Assembly: GCA_017448975.1 (NCBI GenBank) | Contig: JAFSKN010000006.1 | Location: forward strand, 1 to 41,797 | Length of the DNA: 41,797 nucleotides | Direction of reading: 5' to 3' | Source of the DNA: Clostridia bacterium | Lineage (GTDB): Bacteria; Bacillota; Clostridia; Christensenellales; Aristaeellaceae | In this document: in pieces, positions 32,134-41,797 of the stretch | Position numbering within the stretch: the first letter of the stretch is position 1 | Layout of the letters: each line of letters opens with the position of its first letter | The notes under the pieces: generated by a model | Database searches by the model: none | The model's input: only the letters and a program-made list of their open reading frames with translations | What the model was told of the DNA's origin: nothing | Translations under genes and position numbers: made by a program

Positions 32134-32838
32134 TTATACGATGATCAAAAGCCTGCCGCAGGTTTCACATTCCACCAGTTCCCCGGCCTTGACCTTGCGG
32201 GAAACGGAAGACGGCAGCGACATGTTGCACCCCCCGCACTGATCCCCGTACAGGGCGGCCAGCGGCGGCACGCTGTGCTTCTTGATGTCCCGGTAGCGCT
32301 CCATAAAGCTGGGTTCGATGGGCTTGGCCTTTTCGGCGGCGGCGGCTTTCAGGGCTTCCAGCTCCTGATCCTTTTCCTTTTTCTCGTCGTCGTAGGAGAG
32401 CTTCAGCTTGTCGAACTCACTCTTGGCCTTGGCGGCGCGGACGCGCACGTCGTGCTGCAGGCGTTCCCTGTCTCCCGCGTCCTTGCGGATGCGCTTGATT
32501 TCCTGCTCGTAGGCGGTCAGGTTGTTCTGGAAACGCTTGGCGTCGTTCATGAACTGTTGCACTTCCTCGCTGGACTTGGGCGGATCGCTTTCCAATTTGG
32601 CGTGCAGGTTATGCAGCTGCTCGTCGGTCATTTTGATGGCGTCCTTCAGCGCTTCCAAACGATCCTGCATGGCGGATACTTCGCTTTCGATGCGCTTCAT
32701 GGTGTTTTGCTGTTCGGCGTAATAATCGCGGTATTTTACCAGCTTTTGCCTGACAGGAGAGCGTTTGATGGCAGCTTCCAGCTTATCCACTTCCACGTCT
32801 GCTTTCTGATATTCCCATAATAGATGCAATTGATCCAT
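32134..32838 (-). CDS. C4-type zinc-ribbon coiled-coil protein (CT398/zf-RING_7 family)
   Basis: A 234-residue cytosolic protein. Residues 1-175 are a long charged coiled coil (MDQLHLLWEYQKADVEVDKL, LEALKDAIKMTDEQLHNLHA). The C-terminus carries a Cys4 zinc ribbon, DQCGGCNMSLPSSV ... VECETCGRLLIIV. This is the domain order of the CT398-like family, whose role is unsettled. The start at 32838 has AAGGAGGGCC upstream; an opening to 32886 reaches into the nif3-like gene. It is the last gene of the rpoD cluster, 23 bp after the Nif3-like gene, an arrangement I recall from other Clostridia. Confidence 0.88.
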   Translation of the reverse strand: MDQLHLLWEYQKADVEVDKLEAAIKRSPVRQKLVKYRDYYAEQQNTMKRIESEVSAMQDRLEALKDAIKMTDEQLHNLHAKLESDPPKSSEEVQQFMNDAKRFQNNLTAYEQEIKRIRKDAGDRERLQHDVRVRAAKAKSEFDKLKLSYDDEKKEKDQELEALKAAAAEKAKPIEPSFMERYRDIKKHSVPPLAALYGDQCGGCNMSLPSSVSRKVKAGELVECETCGRLLIIV

Positions 32839-32861
32839 TTTTGGCCCTCCTTCTATATCCC

Positions 32862-33632
32862 TTAGACGCTGCCAAAGGGCGCGCATTGAGACGGGTAAAC
32901 CCGTACATTACATTGTACATCATTCAGGCGCTTTTGTAAATACTCCGCCAAAAAAGGCACCAAAGGCGCTTCCGTGCCGTAATGGCCCCCATCGAACAGC
33001 ACAAAATCGCTCATGGAGGCGGCCAAGGCGTTGTGGTGGCGCACCTCTCCCGTAAGTAACGCCTGCGCACCAAGTGCCTTGGCTTCCTGCCAATCGCCGT
33101 CGTCCGCGCCGCCCGCGATGGCCAGAGTGGAAATCAGGCTGCCGCCGTCCCCATAACAGCGAACCGGGAAGGAAAGGGCACGGGCGATCTTCCCTTCTAA
33201 TGCTTCCGCTTTCACGGGTTTTTCAAACTCGCCCAAAAAGAGATAGTTTGTTTCTTTCCGCACATTTTGCAGACCAAGCAGCCGCGCGCAGCTTGCGCTG
33301 CCGCTCAGTTCCGTCTGATCCAAATTGGTATGGGCGGCGATCAGGGAAAGATGGGAGCGCACCATTTCGCACAGGATGCGGCCCTCCGCGTCCTCTTCCA
33401 GCAGGTTTTTCCGGGGATGGAAAAGCAGCGGATGATGGGTCACGATGAGCTCCGCGCCCAGCTCCTTTGCTTCCCGCACCACATCCAAAGTGCAGTCCAG
33501 CGCCACCAGGATTTTGGTCACTTCCGCGTCCCGGCGGCCAATGATCGCCCCCACGTTGTCGTAGCTTTCCGCCGTTTCCGCAGGCGCGACTTCATTCAGA
33601 ACGTTTTCAATCCATCCCACAGTTGCAAACAC
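32862..33632 (-). CDS. Nif3-like dinuclear metal-center protein
   Basis: A 256-residue Nif3/YqfO-family protein. Metal-binding segments are ELIVTHHPLLFHP (two His), AAHTNLDQ, and near the C-terminus GEVRHHNALAASMSDFVLFD and GGHYGTE. The N-terminal WIENVLNEVAPAETAESYDNVG is characteristic. The family is often called GTP cyclohydrolase I type 2, but its true reaction is unclear. GTG 33632 is used because GGAGGA lies eight bases upstream; an opening to 33839 lies within trmK. The gene overlaps trmK by 26 bp. It lacks the long insert domain of YqfO, which explains the shorter length. Confidence 0.9.
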   Translation of the reverse strand: MFATVGWIENVLNEVAPAETAESYDNVGAIIGRRDAEVTKILVALDCTLDVVREAKELGAELIVTHHPLLFHPRKNLLEEDAEGRILCEMVRSHLSLIAAHTNLDQTELSGSASCARLLGLQNVRKETNYLFLGEFEKPVKAEALEGKIARALSFPVRCYGDGGSLISTLAIAGGADDGDWQEAKALGAQALLTGEVRHHNALAASMSDFVLFDGGHYGTEAPLVPFLAEYLQKRLNDVQCNVRVYPSQCAPFGSV

Positions 33633-34274
33633 GGCCGTATTCCTCCTTGAGCCAAGTCCATTCCCGTTTTCCTTCTTCCGTGCGCTTCTTGGAAGCGATG
33701 CCCAAGCGCCAGCAAAGATACTCCTTGTAATGCTCAGGCGCGCTTTCCATGAGACGGGGGCCCAAAAGCAGCTCCTTTTCCCCCAAGCGTTCCCTGCCGG
33801 GCACAGCCCGAAGCACCACGTAAAACCGTCCGGCGGCAAGCGCGATTTCTTCCCGGTCGATGCGGTAATTCAGGTCCGTCAGCGTTTTCCGCAAAAGCTG
33901 CACGTCCGTATGGGCGGACAGGATCAGGGACGCGCCTTGCAGCTTTTCAGCGCCGCTTTGTAAGATCGCGCAAAGGGTGTGCCCCCCCATGCCCAGCACG
34001 GCGATGGCATCCGCCCGCTGCGGCAGCACGGAAAGGCCGTCGCCTACGAAGAAATCCGCCCGTTCGGACATTTCTTGTCCGGCGATCAGATTCCTGGCCT
34101 TTTGCAGGGACGGGGCGCTGATATCGGTCACGCACATGCGCTGGCATTTTCCGCTTAAAAGCAGATAACAAGATAACCGCCCGTGATCGGCGCCGATATC
34201 GGCGCCGTATGCACAGGCGGGGAAAAGAGCGGCAGCCCGGGATAAACGGTCATCCAATACAAACGGCTGCTTCA

Positions 34275-34275
<1 letters not shown>
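33607..34275 (-). CDS. trmK: tRNA (adenine(22)-N(1))-methyltransferase TrmK
   Basis: A 222-residue SAM-dependent methyltransferase that makes m1A22 in tRNA. The Rossmann SAM loop is YGADIGADHGRLSCYLL, followed by CVTDISAPSLQKARNLI, the acidic FFVGDGLSVL and the catalytic-region VLGMGGHT. The C-terminal part (about 155-222) is helical, as in the family. The start overlaps the rpoD stop in TGATG, and the 3' end overlaps the Nif3-like gene. The rpoD-trmK-nif3 order is standard in Firmicutes and supports both names. Confidence 0.93.
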
Positions 34276-35351
<1,076 letters not shown>

Positions 35352-35373
35352 TGGCTCCACTCCTCTCTTCCTG

Positions 35374-37137
35374 TCAGCGCCCCTGCTGTCTCAGCCGAGC
35401 CAATTCTTTGGTAAGCGCCGCCACTTCCCTCAGCGCTTCCCCCTGTTTATCAGCCGTTTCGGCGGTCTTCATCAGTTCGGTCATTTGGTTGATTTCCTGC
35501 TGTATACGCTGTATCTGCAAATTGCGCAGGCAATCCGCGGCGATTTGCGCGGCGTGGTCCTTGTCCGTATCGGTCAGCAGGGAAAAAGCTTCGCCCGCTG
35601 CTTCCCGCACTTCGGCGCTCAGGTTTTCGTCCCCCATGATATCGGCGGGCGTGCGTCCGTTCAGCAGGTGCTTTGCCGCTTCACGGAGGCCGGGATGCAA
35701 GAAATCCGTTTCCTTTACCATGTCCCTGGGCACCGCTCCTGCGGCCAATAAACCCAGCAGCGTTTGTTCCGTGCGGAACCCCTCTGAAACGCGGCCGCGT
35801 TTTGGTTGTGATTTTTCCCGGTTTTCGGCAAAATTATTCTGGCTTGGCGCTTCCGGGGCGGAAACGCCGATTTGGGCCACCAGTACATCCCGGGAAAAAC
35901 CGGTCTGCACGCTGAGCAGCTCCAAATAGTTTTCCACGTCCACGGGGTCGCGCACCTTGCGGAGCAGCTCCGCGCAGCCCTTGGCGTATTCGGTGCGTCC
36001 CTCCTGGGTTTCCAGGTCGCAGCGCAGGCGAAGGCGCTGCATGCGGAAGGCGGTGGGCGTCATGGGCCGAAGCGCCTGAAAGGCGTCCAATCCCCGCTGA
36101 CGAATGAATTCATCCGGGTCCAGCCCGTCGGGGAAATACAGCACCTTGGCGGGCACGTCCTCCGCTTCCAAGATTTCCAGGCCCCGCTCGATGGCGTGCT
36201 GGCCCGCCTCGTCCCCATCGTAACCCAAATGCACTTCCGGCGCGAACCGTTTCAGCAGACGCGCCTGCTCGTTGGTCAGGGCGGTGCCCAGGGTCGCCAC
36301 CGCGCCGACGACGCCCGCCTGGCTGATCGCCACCACATCCATGTATCCTTCCACCAGCAGCACCCGTTTCAGGTCCCGCTGTTTCCGGATCAGGTTGATG
36401 GCGTATACGCCCTTTCGCTTGTTGAACACCGGCGTATCGGCGGTGTTCAGGTACTTGGGCTTTACGTCGGTCATGGCGCGTCCGCCAAAGCCCAGCACGT
36501 TTCCGTACTGGTCGATAATGGGAAACATGGCGCGGCTGCGGAACATATCGTAGGCGCTTTCGCTTTTCACCACGGTAAGACCGGCTAAATTCAGTTCTTC
36601 CCGGGTGTAGCCTTTTTCGGTGAGATAATTCGTCAGGCTGTCCCACTGATCCGCCGAAGCGCCCAAGCCGAACCGGCGGATGATGCCGTCGTCCAGGCCG
36701 CGGCCGTGCAGGTAATCCAGCACGCGCTTGCCTTCCGGCTTCCACAGCAATTCATGATAAAACCGCGCCGCTTCCCGGTTGGCGTTCAGCAGCCTTTCTC
36801 TTTGGCTGCGGCGTTTTTCATAGTCGGGATCGTCCCGGACCTCCGGCAGCGTCATATGAATGCGATCCGCCAGGAGCTTTACGGCGTCCATATAGGAGAG
36901 CCGTTCCATCTCCATCACGAACTGCACCACGTTGCCGCCCGCCTTGCAGCCGAAGCAGTAATACAGGTTCAGCTCGGGATTGACGGAAAAAGAGGCGGTT
37001 TTTTCATGATGGAAAGGACACAGCCCCCAGTAGCGGCGGCCGTCCTTTTTCAACGGAAGGTAAGCGGACACGACGGAAACGATATCCGTTCTGGCATACA
37101 GCTCGTCCATCCATGCCGATGGGATGCGTCCCGCCAA
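35374..37137 (-). CDS. dnaG: DNA primase DnaG
   Basis: DnaG makes RNA primers at the replication fork. The 587-residue protein has the N-terminal CHC2 zinc finger ([15 protein letters not shown] then [13 protein letters not shown]), the RNA-polymerase-like core with GFGGRAMTD, and a TOPRIM fold ([36 protein letters not shown]). A helical C-terminal helicase-binding part follows. The start is TTG 37137 behind GGAGGGG. dgt lies 87 bp upstream without a clear promoter between, and rpoD 22 bp downstream, as in the classical macromolecular-synthesis arrangement (rpsU is absent here). Confidence 0.96.
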   Translation of the reverse strand: MAGRIPSAWMDELYARTDIVSVVSAYLPLKKDGRRYWGLCPFHHEKTASFSVNPELNLYYCFGCKAGGNVVQFVMEMERLSYMDAVKLLADRIHMTLPEVRDDPDYEKRRSQRERLLNANREAARFYHELLWKPEGKRVLDYLHGRGLDDGIIRRFGLGASADQWDSLTNYLTEKGYTREELNLAGLTVVKSESAYDMFRSRAMFPIIDQYGNVLGFGGRAMTDVKPKYLNTADTPVFNKRKGVYAINLIRKQRDLKRVLLVEGYMDVVAISQAGVVGAVATLGTALTNEQARLLKRFAPEVHLGYDGDEAGQHAIERGLEILEAEDVPAKVLYFPDGLDPDEFIRQRGLDAFQALRPMTPTAFRMQRLRLRCDLETQEGRTEYAKGCAELLRKVRDPVDVENYLELLSVQTGFSRDVLVAQIGVSAPEAPSQNNFAENREKSQPKRGRVSEGFRTEQTLLGLLAAGAVPRDMVKETDFLHPGLREAAKHLLNGRTPADIMGDENLSAEVREAAGEAFSLLTDTDKDHAAQIAADCLRNLQIQRIQQEINQMTELMKTAETADKQGEALREVAALTKELARLRQQGR

Positions 37138-37224
37138 CCCGTGTCCCCTCCCTTTCTTTCCGTTTCATGTGCTATCATTCGATGCGAAATGCGGATTTCC
37201 TGCCGAAAATGATAATTTTCGCGT

Positions 37225-38226
37225 TCAAATTACCGGAAACGAAACGGGAATGAACAAATTCTGATAGGTCCTGATGGCGTAGCGGTCCGACATGCAGGCC
37301 AGAAAATCCGTCACCGCCCGTTCGGTGCCGTCCCGGTAGGAAATCTGCACGTATTCCAGGGGCATTTTGCTGGGATGCTCCATAAAGTATTCAAACAGGG
37401 CGACGATCACATGATCGCATTTTTCTTCCTCGGCCTGCCGCCATTCATCCAGATATACGTGATCGAACAGGAAGGAGCGCAGTTCGTCGCTGGCATGCTG
37501 GATGGGCGCGCTCATTTTCAGGTGTTCCTGTCCCGCGCTTTCCCGCACGATGTCCGAAATCATGGTATCGATCCGTTGGCCGTGGGTTTCCCCCAGCACG
37601 CGCAGCAAATCCTGGGGGATTTCAAAATCCCGGAGCACCCCCGCCCGGATGGCGTCGTCGATGTCGTGGTTGATATAGGCGATGCGGTCCGCCCGCGCCA
37701 CGCACTCCCCTTCCAAGGTTTCGGGCTTCTGCTTTCCCGAATGTTTCAGGATGCCGTCCCGCACTTCCCAGGTCAGGTTCAGCCCTTCGCTGCCTTCCAG
37801 CACTTCCACCACCCGCAGGCTCTGTTCGTTGTGGCGGAAGCCGCCGCTGGTCAGGCGGTTCAGGGAACGTTCCCCGCTGTGGCCGAAGGGCGTATGCCCC
37901 AGGTCGTGCCCCAAGGCGATGGCTTCGGTCAAATCCTCGTTGAGCTTCAGCGCCCGGGCGATCGTCCGGGCTACCTGGGAAACCTCCAAGGTGTGGGTCA
38001 GGCGGGTGCGGAAATGATCCCCCTCCGGCGCGATAAACACCTGGGTTTTGAATTTCAGGCGGCGGAAGCTCTTGCAGTGCAGGATGCGATCCCGATCCCG
38101 CTGAAATTCCGTGCGAAGGGGGCAGGGCGTCATGGGCCTTTCCCTTCCCCTGGTATCCGCGCTGCATACGGCAAAGGGTGACAGGTATTCCCGTTCCCGC
38201 GCCTCTATTTCTTCCCGGATGGTCAT
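37225..38226 (-). CDS. Deoxyguanosinetriphosphate triphosphohydrolase-like protein (HD domain)
   Basis: A 333-residue HD-domain dNTP triphosphohydrolase that would release tripolyphosphate from dNTPs. The signature FRTRLTHTLEVSQVARTIAR gives the first metal His, ALGHDLGHTPFGHSGE gives the HD pair, and YINHDIDDAIRAG supplies the last Asp. The N-terminus DTRGRERPMTPCPLRTEFQR is typical of the Firmicutes branch. The start at 38226 is chosen because GGGAGGAA lies upstream and the extension to 38271 has no similarity. It heads the dnaG-rpoD cluster, a common placement in Clostridia. Confidence 0.93.
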   Translation of the reverse strand: MTIREEIEAREREYLSPFAVCSADTRGRERPMTPCPLRTEFQRDRDRILHCKSFRRLKFKTQVFIAPEGDHFRTRLTHTLEVSQVARTIARALKLNEDLTEAIALGHDLGHTPFGHSGERSLNRLTSGGFRHNEQSLRVVEVLEGSEGLNLTWEVRDGILKHSGKQKPETLEGECVARADRIAYINHDIDDAIRAGVLRDFEIPQDLLRVLGETHGQRIDTMISDIVRESAGQEHLKMSAPIQHASDELRSFLFDHVYLDEWRQAEEEKCDHVIVALFEYFMEHPSKMPLEYVQISYRDGTERAVTDFLACMSDRYAIRTYQNLFIPVSFPVI

Positions 38227-38262
38227 GGAGCACACTTCCTCCCCTCTTGATGTAAATATACA

Positions 38263-38276
38263 ACGGCACATGCCGT
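38263..38276. promoter_or_regulatory. Small palindrome upstream of the dNTPase gene
   Basis: ACGGCA-CA-TGCCGT is a perfect 6+6 inverted repeat 37 bp before the start codon, beside a TATATT that could be a weak -10. A possible operator for the dgt-dnaG-rpoD cluster; no regulator is identified. Confidence 0.4.
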
Positions 38277-38336
38277 ATTTCCTTTATTTATTTCCATTTT
38301 TGCATGTTTTTTGGCAATTTTGTTTTTTCGTGCAAA

Positions 38337-38363
38337 GAAAAAAGGCCCGGATCGCTCCGGGCC
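38337..38363 (-). terminator. Terminator of the flavoprotein gene
   Basis: GGCCCGGA (38344-38351) pairs with TCCGGGCC (38356-38363), loop TCGC. On the minus strand a TTTTTT run follows. Confidence 0.9.
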
Positions 38364-38382
38364 CCGGGGAAACAGAGGAAGA

Positions 38383-40125
38383 TTATTTGCAGTATTCGAT
38401 GGCGCTTTCCGCCGCGATGCGGCCGAAGATCACGATATCGGCCACAGCGTTGCCGCCGAGACGGTTGCCGCCGTGTACGCCGCCGGTGACTTCGCCAGCC
38501 GCGAACAGGCCGGGGATCACGTCGCCGTTGGTATTGATCACCTGGGCGCTGGTATTGATCTTCACGCCGCCCATGGTGTGATGGATGCCGGGAGCGATCT
38601 GGATGGCGTAATAGGGCGGAGTGGTCAGATTGTTGTCCATACCGGTGGTGCGGCCGAAAGCGGCGTCGTTCTGGGTGGCAACCGCTTCGTTCCACTCATT
38701 CAGGGTCATGGCCAGGAAATAGGGATAAATATCCAGCTTCCGGGCCAGCTCTTCGATGGTGTCCGCCTGCACGGTCAGGCCGTTCTTCACGTATTTTTCG
38801 ATGGCTTTCAGGTTGTCCCGCAGATGCTGGTCGAAAATGATGTAGGCATATTGGCCTTCCTGGGCCAGCTCGGCGGCGGAAACCGCGTCGCGGGTCAGCA
38901 GTTCATTGGTGAAGCGGTGGCCGCTCTGGTTCACCTGGATAGCGCCGTCGCCGCGCACCGATTCGGTAATCAGCATGGACGTGGTCTGTTCCACGGTGGG
39001 ATGCAGCTGGATCTGTTCGATATCCACCAGGGCAGCGCCCACGGCCTGGGCCATCACGATGCCGTCGCCGGTAGCGCCGGGAGCGTTGGTGGTCACGGTG
39101 CCTTTCAGGTCGGGCCGGTACTGGGTGTACATGTCTTCATTGGCGCCGAAGCCGCCGGTGGCCAGAATGACCGCCTTGGCCTTGATGGTGTAGTTGGCGT
39201 CCTTGCCTTCGGCTTTCACGCCGGCGATCTTGCCGTCTTCCATGATGAGCTCGGTGGCCTTGGTATTCAGCATTACTTCAACGCCCAGTTCCTTGAGCTT
39301 TTCAGAGAACTTGTCCACCAGATAGTTGCCCACGGCGCTGCCGTCTGCGGGCGCATGGATGCGGTTGGTGGAAGCGCCGCCGGAGAAGGAAATCTTGGGC
39401 AGGTCAGCGCCGATGGTATCCAGCCATTCGATAGCGCCCGCGGACTGTTCCGCCATGGTGCGCACCAGGTCGGGATCGTTCAGGTTGTGGCCGCCGGTCA
39501 TGGTGTCGGAAATGAACAGCTCCACGGAGTCCTGAATGCCCTGTTCCTTCTGGTAGTGGGTTTCAGCGGCGTTCATACCGCCGGTAGCCTTGGTGGTGTT
39601 GCCGCCCACATAAGGCATTTTTTCCAGGATTACGAACTGTTTGCCCGCCTGATGGGCCATGATGGCGGCAACCATGCCAGCGCCGCCTGCGCCCACGATG
39701 ACGATTTCGGTTTCGAGGGTCTTTTCTTCCTTGGCAGCGCCCTCGGCGGCCACGCGCTTGTGAGCGTCCAGGTAAGCGATATCAGCGCCCGCTTTTTCCA
39801 GAGCTTCCGTGGCGGCGGCGATGATCGCCGTGCTGGTGACCGTGGCGCCGGACAGCATATCCACATTGGGCGTCTGCGCCTTGAGGATTTCCTCCGGCAG
39901 GGTCTGGATGGCTACGCCGCCCAAGGCCGGAGTTTCAGCATCGCCCGTAACGGTCACGTCGGTGATTTCCGTTTCGGAAACGGTCACGGAAACCTTCACC
40001 GCGCCGCCAAAGCCCTTTCCCTCCGCTTCGTAGGTGCCAGGCGTAAACAGAGCCCCCTCGGCAAACGCGCTGACTGAGAACAGCAGCATCATCAGCGCCA
40101 GAACCAAGCTGATCAGTTTGGACAT
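38383..40125 (-). CDS. Exported FMN-binding/FAD-dependent fumarate-reductase-like flavoprotein
   Basis: A 580-residue secreted protein. The signal peptide is MSKLISLVLALMMLLFSVSAFA. An FMN-binding domain (about 27-110) carries DMLSGATVTSTA (T95/T97), the target motif for covalent FMN attachment by ApbE. A FAD_binding_2 domain (about 138-578) has VIVGAGGAGMVAA (143-155) and ILEKMPYVGGNT. Active-site residues of fumarate/urocanate-type reductases are kept: GHRFTNELLTRD, IHHTMGGV and GGVHGGNRLGGNA. There is no haem CxxCH, so electrons should come through the bound flavin. It is transcribed alone from its own promoter. The acceptor (fumarate, urocanate, methacrylate or another alkene acid) cannot be decided. 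No ApbE or electron-donor gene is in the window. Confidence 0.92.
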   Translation of the reverse strand: MSKLISLVLALMMLLFSVSAFAEGALFTPGTYEAEGKGFGGAVKVSVTVSETEITDVTVTGDAETPALGGVAIQTLPEEILKAQTPNVDMLSGATVTSTAIIAAATEALEKAGADIAYLDAHKRVAAEGAAKEEKTLETEIVIVGAGGAGMVAAIMAHQAGKQFVILEKMPYVGGNTTKATGGMNAAETHYQKEQGIQDSVELFISDTMTGGHNLNDPDLVRTMAEQSAGAIEWLDTIGADLPKISFSGGASTNRIHAPADGSAVGNYLVDKFSEKLKELGVEVMLNTKATELIMEDGKIAGVKAEGKDANYTIKAKAVILATGGFGANEDMYTQYRPDLKGTVTTNAPGATGDGIVMAQAVGAALVDIEQIQLHPTVEQTTSMLITESVRGDGAIQVNQSGHRFTNELLTRDAVSAAELAQEGQYAYIIFDQHLRDNLKAIEKYVKNGLTVQADTIEELARKLDIYPYFLAMTLNEWNEAVATQNDAAFGRTTGMDNNLTTPPYYAIQIAPGIHHTMGGVKINTSAQVINTNGDVIPGLFAAGEVTGGVHGGNRLGGNAVADIVIFGRIAAESAIEYCK

Positions 40126-40169
40126 ACGCTTCCCTCCATTTTTAGCTGCAAAGAGCTTTTGATGGATTT

Positions 40170-40198
40170 ATTGTACCATAATCTAAATAGGTTGGCAA
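40170..40198 (-). promoter_or_regulatory. Promoter of the flavoprotein gene
   Basis: Minus strand: TTGCCA (40198-40193), 17-nt spacer, TACAAT (40175-40170). A TGGAGGG ribosome site lies just before the ATG at 40125. Confidence 0.8.
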
Positions 40199-40272
40199 TG
40201 CGTCGGAAAAGAAAAATATCCTTTTTGATCTGTTTTTTTCCGTTCAAGCCATGGCGAATAGAAAACTGCGGT

Positions 40273-40310
40273 CTGTTTTTGCAATTATAGACCAAATTTT
40301 GCAAAAACAG
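40273..40310. promoter_or_regulatory. Inverted repeat between dnaK and the flavoprotein gene
   Basis: CTGTTTTTGCAA (40273-40284) and TTGCAAAAACAG (40299-40310) are perfect 12-bp inverted repeats around a 14-nt centre. The minus strand has TATAAT (40289-40284) between the arms. No U tract follows on either strand, so an operator is more likely than a terminator. It could also serve as a weak dnaK 3' end. Confidence 0.5.
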
Positions 40311-40329
40311 GCTGCTTTCTATATTTTTA

Positions 40330-41796
40330 TTAGCTTATCAAATGGGACGATGTCTGACGCAGGGCTTCCATACCGGCGCGGATGGCGGAAAGGTCGTTTT
40401 CTTCCATTTTATCCGGCTGCTTGCGGAATACCAGCTTCCGCAGGGCGTTCACTTCGTCCTTGATCTGCTTCTTTTCGGCCTTGTCCAACTGCTTGCCCTT
40501 TTCATCCAGGGCTTTTTCCACATCGTTGATCAGCTGCTGGGCTTCATGCATGATGGTCAGCGAATCCCTGCGCACCTGATCCTGGGCGGCGTACTGCTCG
40601 GCGTCGCGAATGGCGGCGTTGATTTCCGCGTCGCTCATTTTATCGTTGGCGGTGATGGTGATGCCCTGCTCCTTGCCGGTGTCCATATCCTTGGCGGACA
40701 CGCGCAGGATGCCATTGGTGTCAATATCGAAGGTCACTTCGATCTGGGGCACCCCCGCCGGGGCCATTTTGATGCCCTTCAGCTTGAATTTGCCAATGGT
40801 TTTATTGTCCGCCGCCATGGGCCGTTCCCCCTGCAGCACGTGGATTTCCACGCTGGTCTGGAAGGGTGCGGCGGTAGTAAAGATTTGAGAATAATGGACG
40901 GGCAGGGTGGAATTGCGTTCCACCAGCCGGGTGGCCACGCCGCCCACCGTTTCGATGGACAGGGACAGGGGCGTCACGTCCAGCAGCAGAATGCCCTTAT
41001 TCACGGATAGTGCCTTGGAGCCGGACAGGGTATCCCCCTGGATGGCAGCGCCCTGGGCTACGCACTCGTCTGGGTTGATGCTCTTGCTGGGTTCCTTGCC
41101 CGTGAGCTGGCGCACCTTCTGCTGTACGGCGGGGATGCGGGTGGAGCCGCCCACCAGCAGCACGCGGCCCAGCTCCGAGGCGGCAATGCCCGCGTCGTTC
41201 AGGGCGGCCTGCACCGGCCCGGCGGTGCGCTCCACCAAATCCCGGGTCAGGTCGTTGAATTTGCTCCGGGTCAGCGTCAGGTCCAGGTGCACGGGCGCGC
41301 CGCCCTGCTGCGTGATATAGGGCAAGGTGATTTGCGCCGTTTCCGCCGCCGAAAGCTCCTTCTTGGCCTGTTCCGCCGCTTCCTTGACCCGCGCCAGGGC
41401 GACAAGGTCGTTCCTTAAATTGATATGCTGGGTGCGGGACGCTTCTTCGCAGATCCAGCCCACCACACGCTCGTCAAAATCGTCGCCGCCTAAGTGATTG
41501 TCGCCGGAGGTTGCCAGCACCTCGATCACGCTTTCCCCGATCTCGATCACCGATACGTCGAAGGTGCCGCCGCCCAAATCGTACACCATCACCTTTTGTG
41601 CCGTGCCGGTATTCAGGCCGTAAGCCAGGGCGGCGCTGGTGGGCTCGTTGATGATGCGTTTCACGTTCAGCCCGGCAATTTTTCCCGCGTCCTTGGTGGC
41701 CTGGCGCTGAATATCGTTAAAGTACGCGGGCACCGTGATCACGGCTTCGGTGACCGGTTCTCCCAAATAACTTTCCGCGTCGGCCCGCAATATGCG
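40330..41796 (-). CDS. dnaK: Molecular chaperone DnaK (Hsp70), N-terminus outside the window
   Basis: About 488 residues of Hsp70, lacking roughly the first 115. Nucleotide-binding motifs include [36 protein letters not shown] and [12 protein letters not shown]. The substrate-binding domain has [18 protein letters not shown] and the [18 protein letters not shown] loop, followed by the helical lid. The protein stops at RQTSSHLIS without the usual Gly/Ala-rich acidic tail. No dnaJ follows: the next gene is an unrelated flavoprotein. It may be the main DnaK with a trimmed tail or a second Hsp70. The frame is open to base 41796 ([11 protein letters not shown]), so the gene continues beyond the window. 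Confidence 0.93.
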   Translation of the reverse strand, partial: RILRADAESYLGEPVTEAVITVPAYFNDIQRQATKDAGKIAGLNVKRIINEPTSAALAYGLNTGTAQKVMVYDLGGGTFDVSVIEIGESVIEVLATSGDNHLGGDDFDERVVGWICEEASRTQHINLRNDLVALARVKEAAEQAKKELSAAETAQITLPYITQQGGAPVHLDLTLTRSKFNDLTRDLVERTAGPVQAALNDAGIAASELGRVLLVGGSTRIPAVQQKVRQLTGKEPSKSINPDECVAQGAAIQGDTLSGSKALSVNKGILLLDVTPLSLSIETVGGVATRLVERNSTLPVHYSQIFTTAAPFQTSVEIHVLQGERPMAADNKTIGKFKLKGIKMAPAGVPQIEVTFDIDTNGILRVSAKDMDTGKEQGITITANDKMSDAEINAAIRDAEQYAAQDQVRRDSLTIMHEAQQLINDVEKALDEKGKQLDKAEKKQIKDEVNALRKLVFRKQPDKMEENDLSAIRAGMEALRQTSSHLIS

Positions 41797-41797
41797 C

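Overview
The window reads as a chromosomal segment of a GC-rich (by eye) Gram-positive anaerobe of the Bacillota, most likely class Clostridia. Evidence: a LexA close to the Bacillus/Clostridium type, SigA-like promoters (TTGACA-N17-TATAAT class), a ruvCAB-queA cluster, dgt-dnaG-rpoD-trmK-nif3 synteny, DegV, YerC, an infC-rpmI-rplT operon with a leader attenuator, and type A RNase P RNA. Placement near Christensenellales/Aristaeellaceae is only a guess from the style of the signal peptides and repeats. No prophage, IS element, CRISPR array or tRNA gene was seen.

Layout. 1-0.34 kb: 3' end of tuf. 0.47-4.75 kb (minus): ruvC-ruvA-ruvB-hypothetical-GNAT-queA, from one promoter carrying a probable LexA box. 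4.8-8.0 kb (minus): a substrate-binding protein and a double-domain ABC permease with no ATPase gene. 8.1-9.45 kb (minus): infC-rpmI-rplT with an ATA start codon and a leader terminator. 9.7-10.3 kb: a small zinc-ribbon gene behind a ~210-nt structured RNA closed by a long-range stem. 10.3-11.5 kb (minus): psuK and a small acidic gene. 11.9-17.7 kb (plus): a c-di-GMP module made of a 1442-residue APC permease-GGDEF-REC-GGDEF-EAL-PAS-like fusion and a membrane GGDEF protein. 17.8-20.1 kb: secreted SH3b/peptidoglycan-binding protein with an uncharacterised Cys/His C-terminal domain. 20.2-24.9 kb: yerC-pcrA-ligA. 24.9-27.7 kb: unknown gene-rluA-family-Cof phosphatase. 27.7-31.5 kb: degV, an XerS-like recombinase beside a lox/dif-like palindrome, a Cys-rich miniprotein, lexA and rnpB. 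31.5-38.2 kb (minus): XRE/zinc-ribbon regulator, then the dgt-dnaG-rpoD-trmK-nif3-CT398-like cluster. 38.4-40.2 kb (minus): exported FMN-/FAD-binding fumarate-reductase-like flavoprotein. 40.3 kb to the end (minus): 3' part of dnaK.

Themes. DNA repair and recombination are concentrated here (RuvABC, PcrA, LigA, LexA, XerS-like), and two of these units carry LexA-box-like operators inside their promoters. Four intergenic copies of a degenerate heptamer repeat (AGAGTTG/CAACTCT), three of them large inverted repeats, are spread through the window. A second, unrelated 48-bp repeat is present as an inverted pair. The most novel-looking items are the transporter/c-di-GMP fusion, the structured RNA at 10045-10255, and the palindrome next to the recombinase gene.
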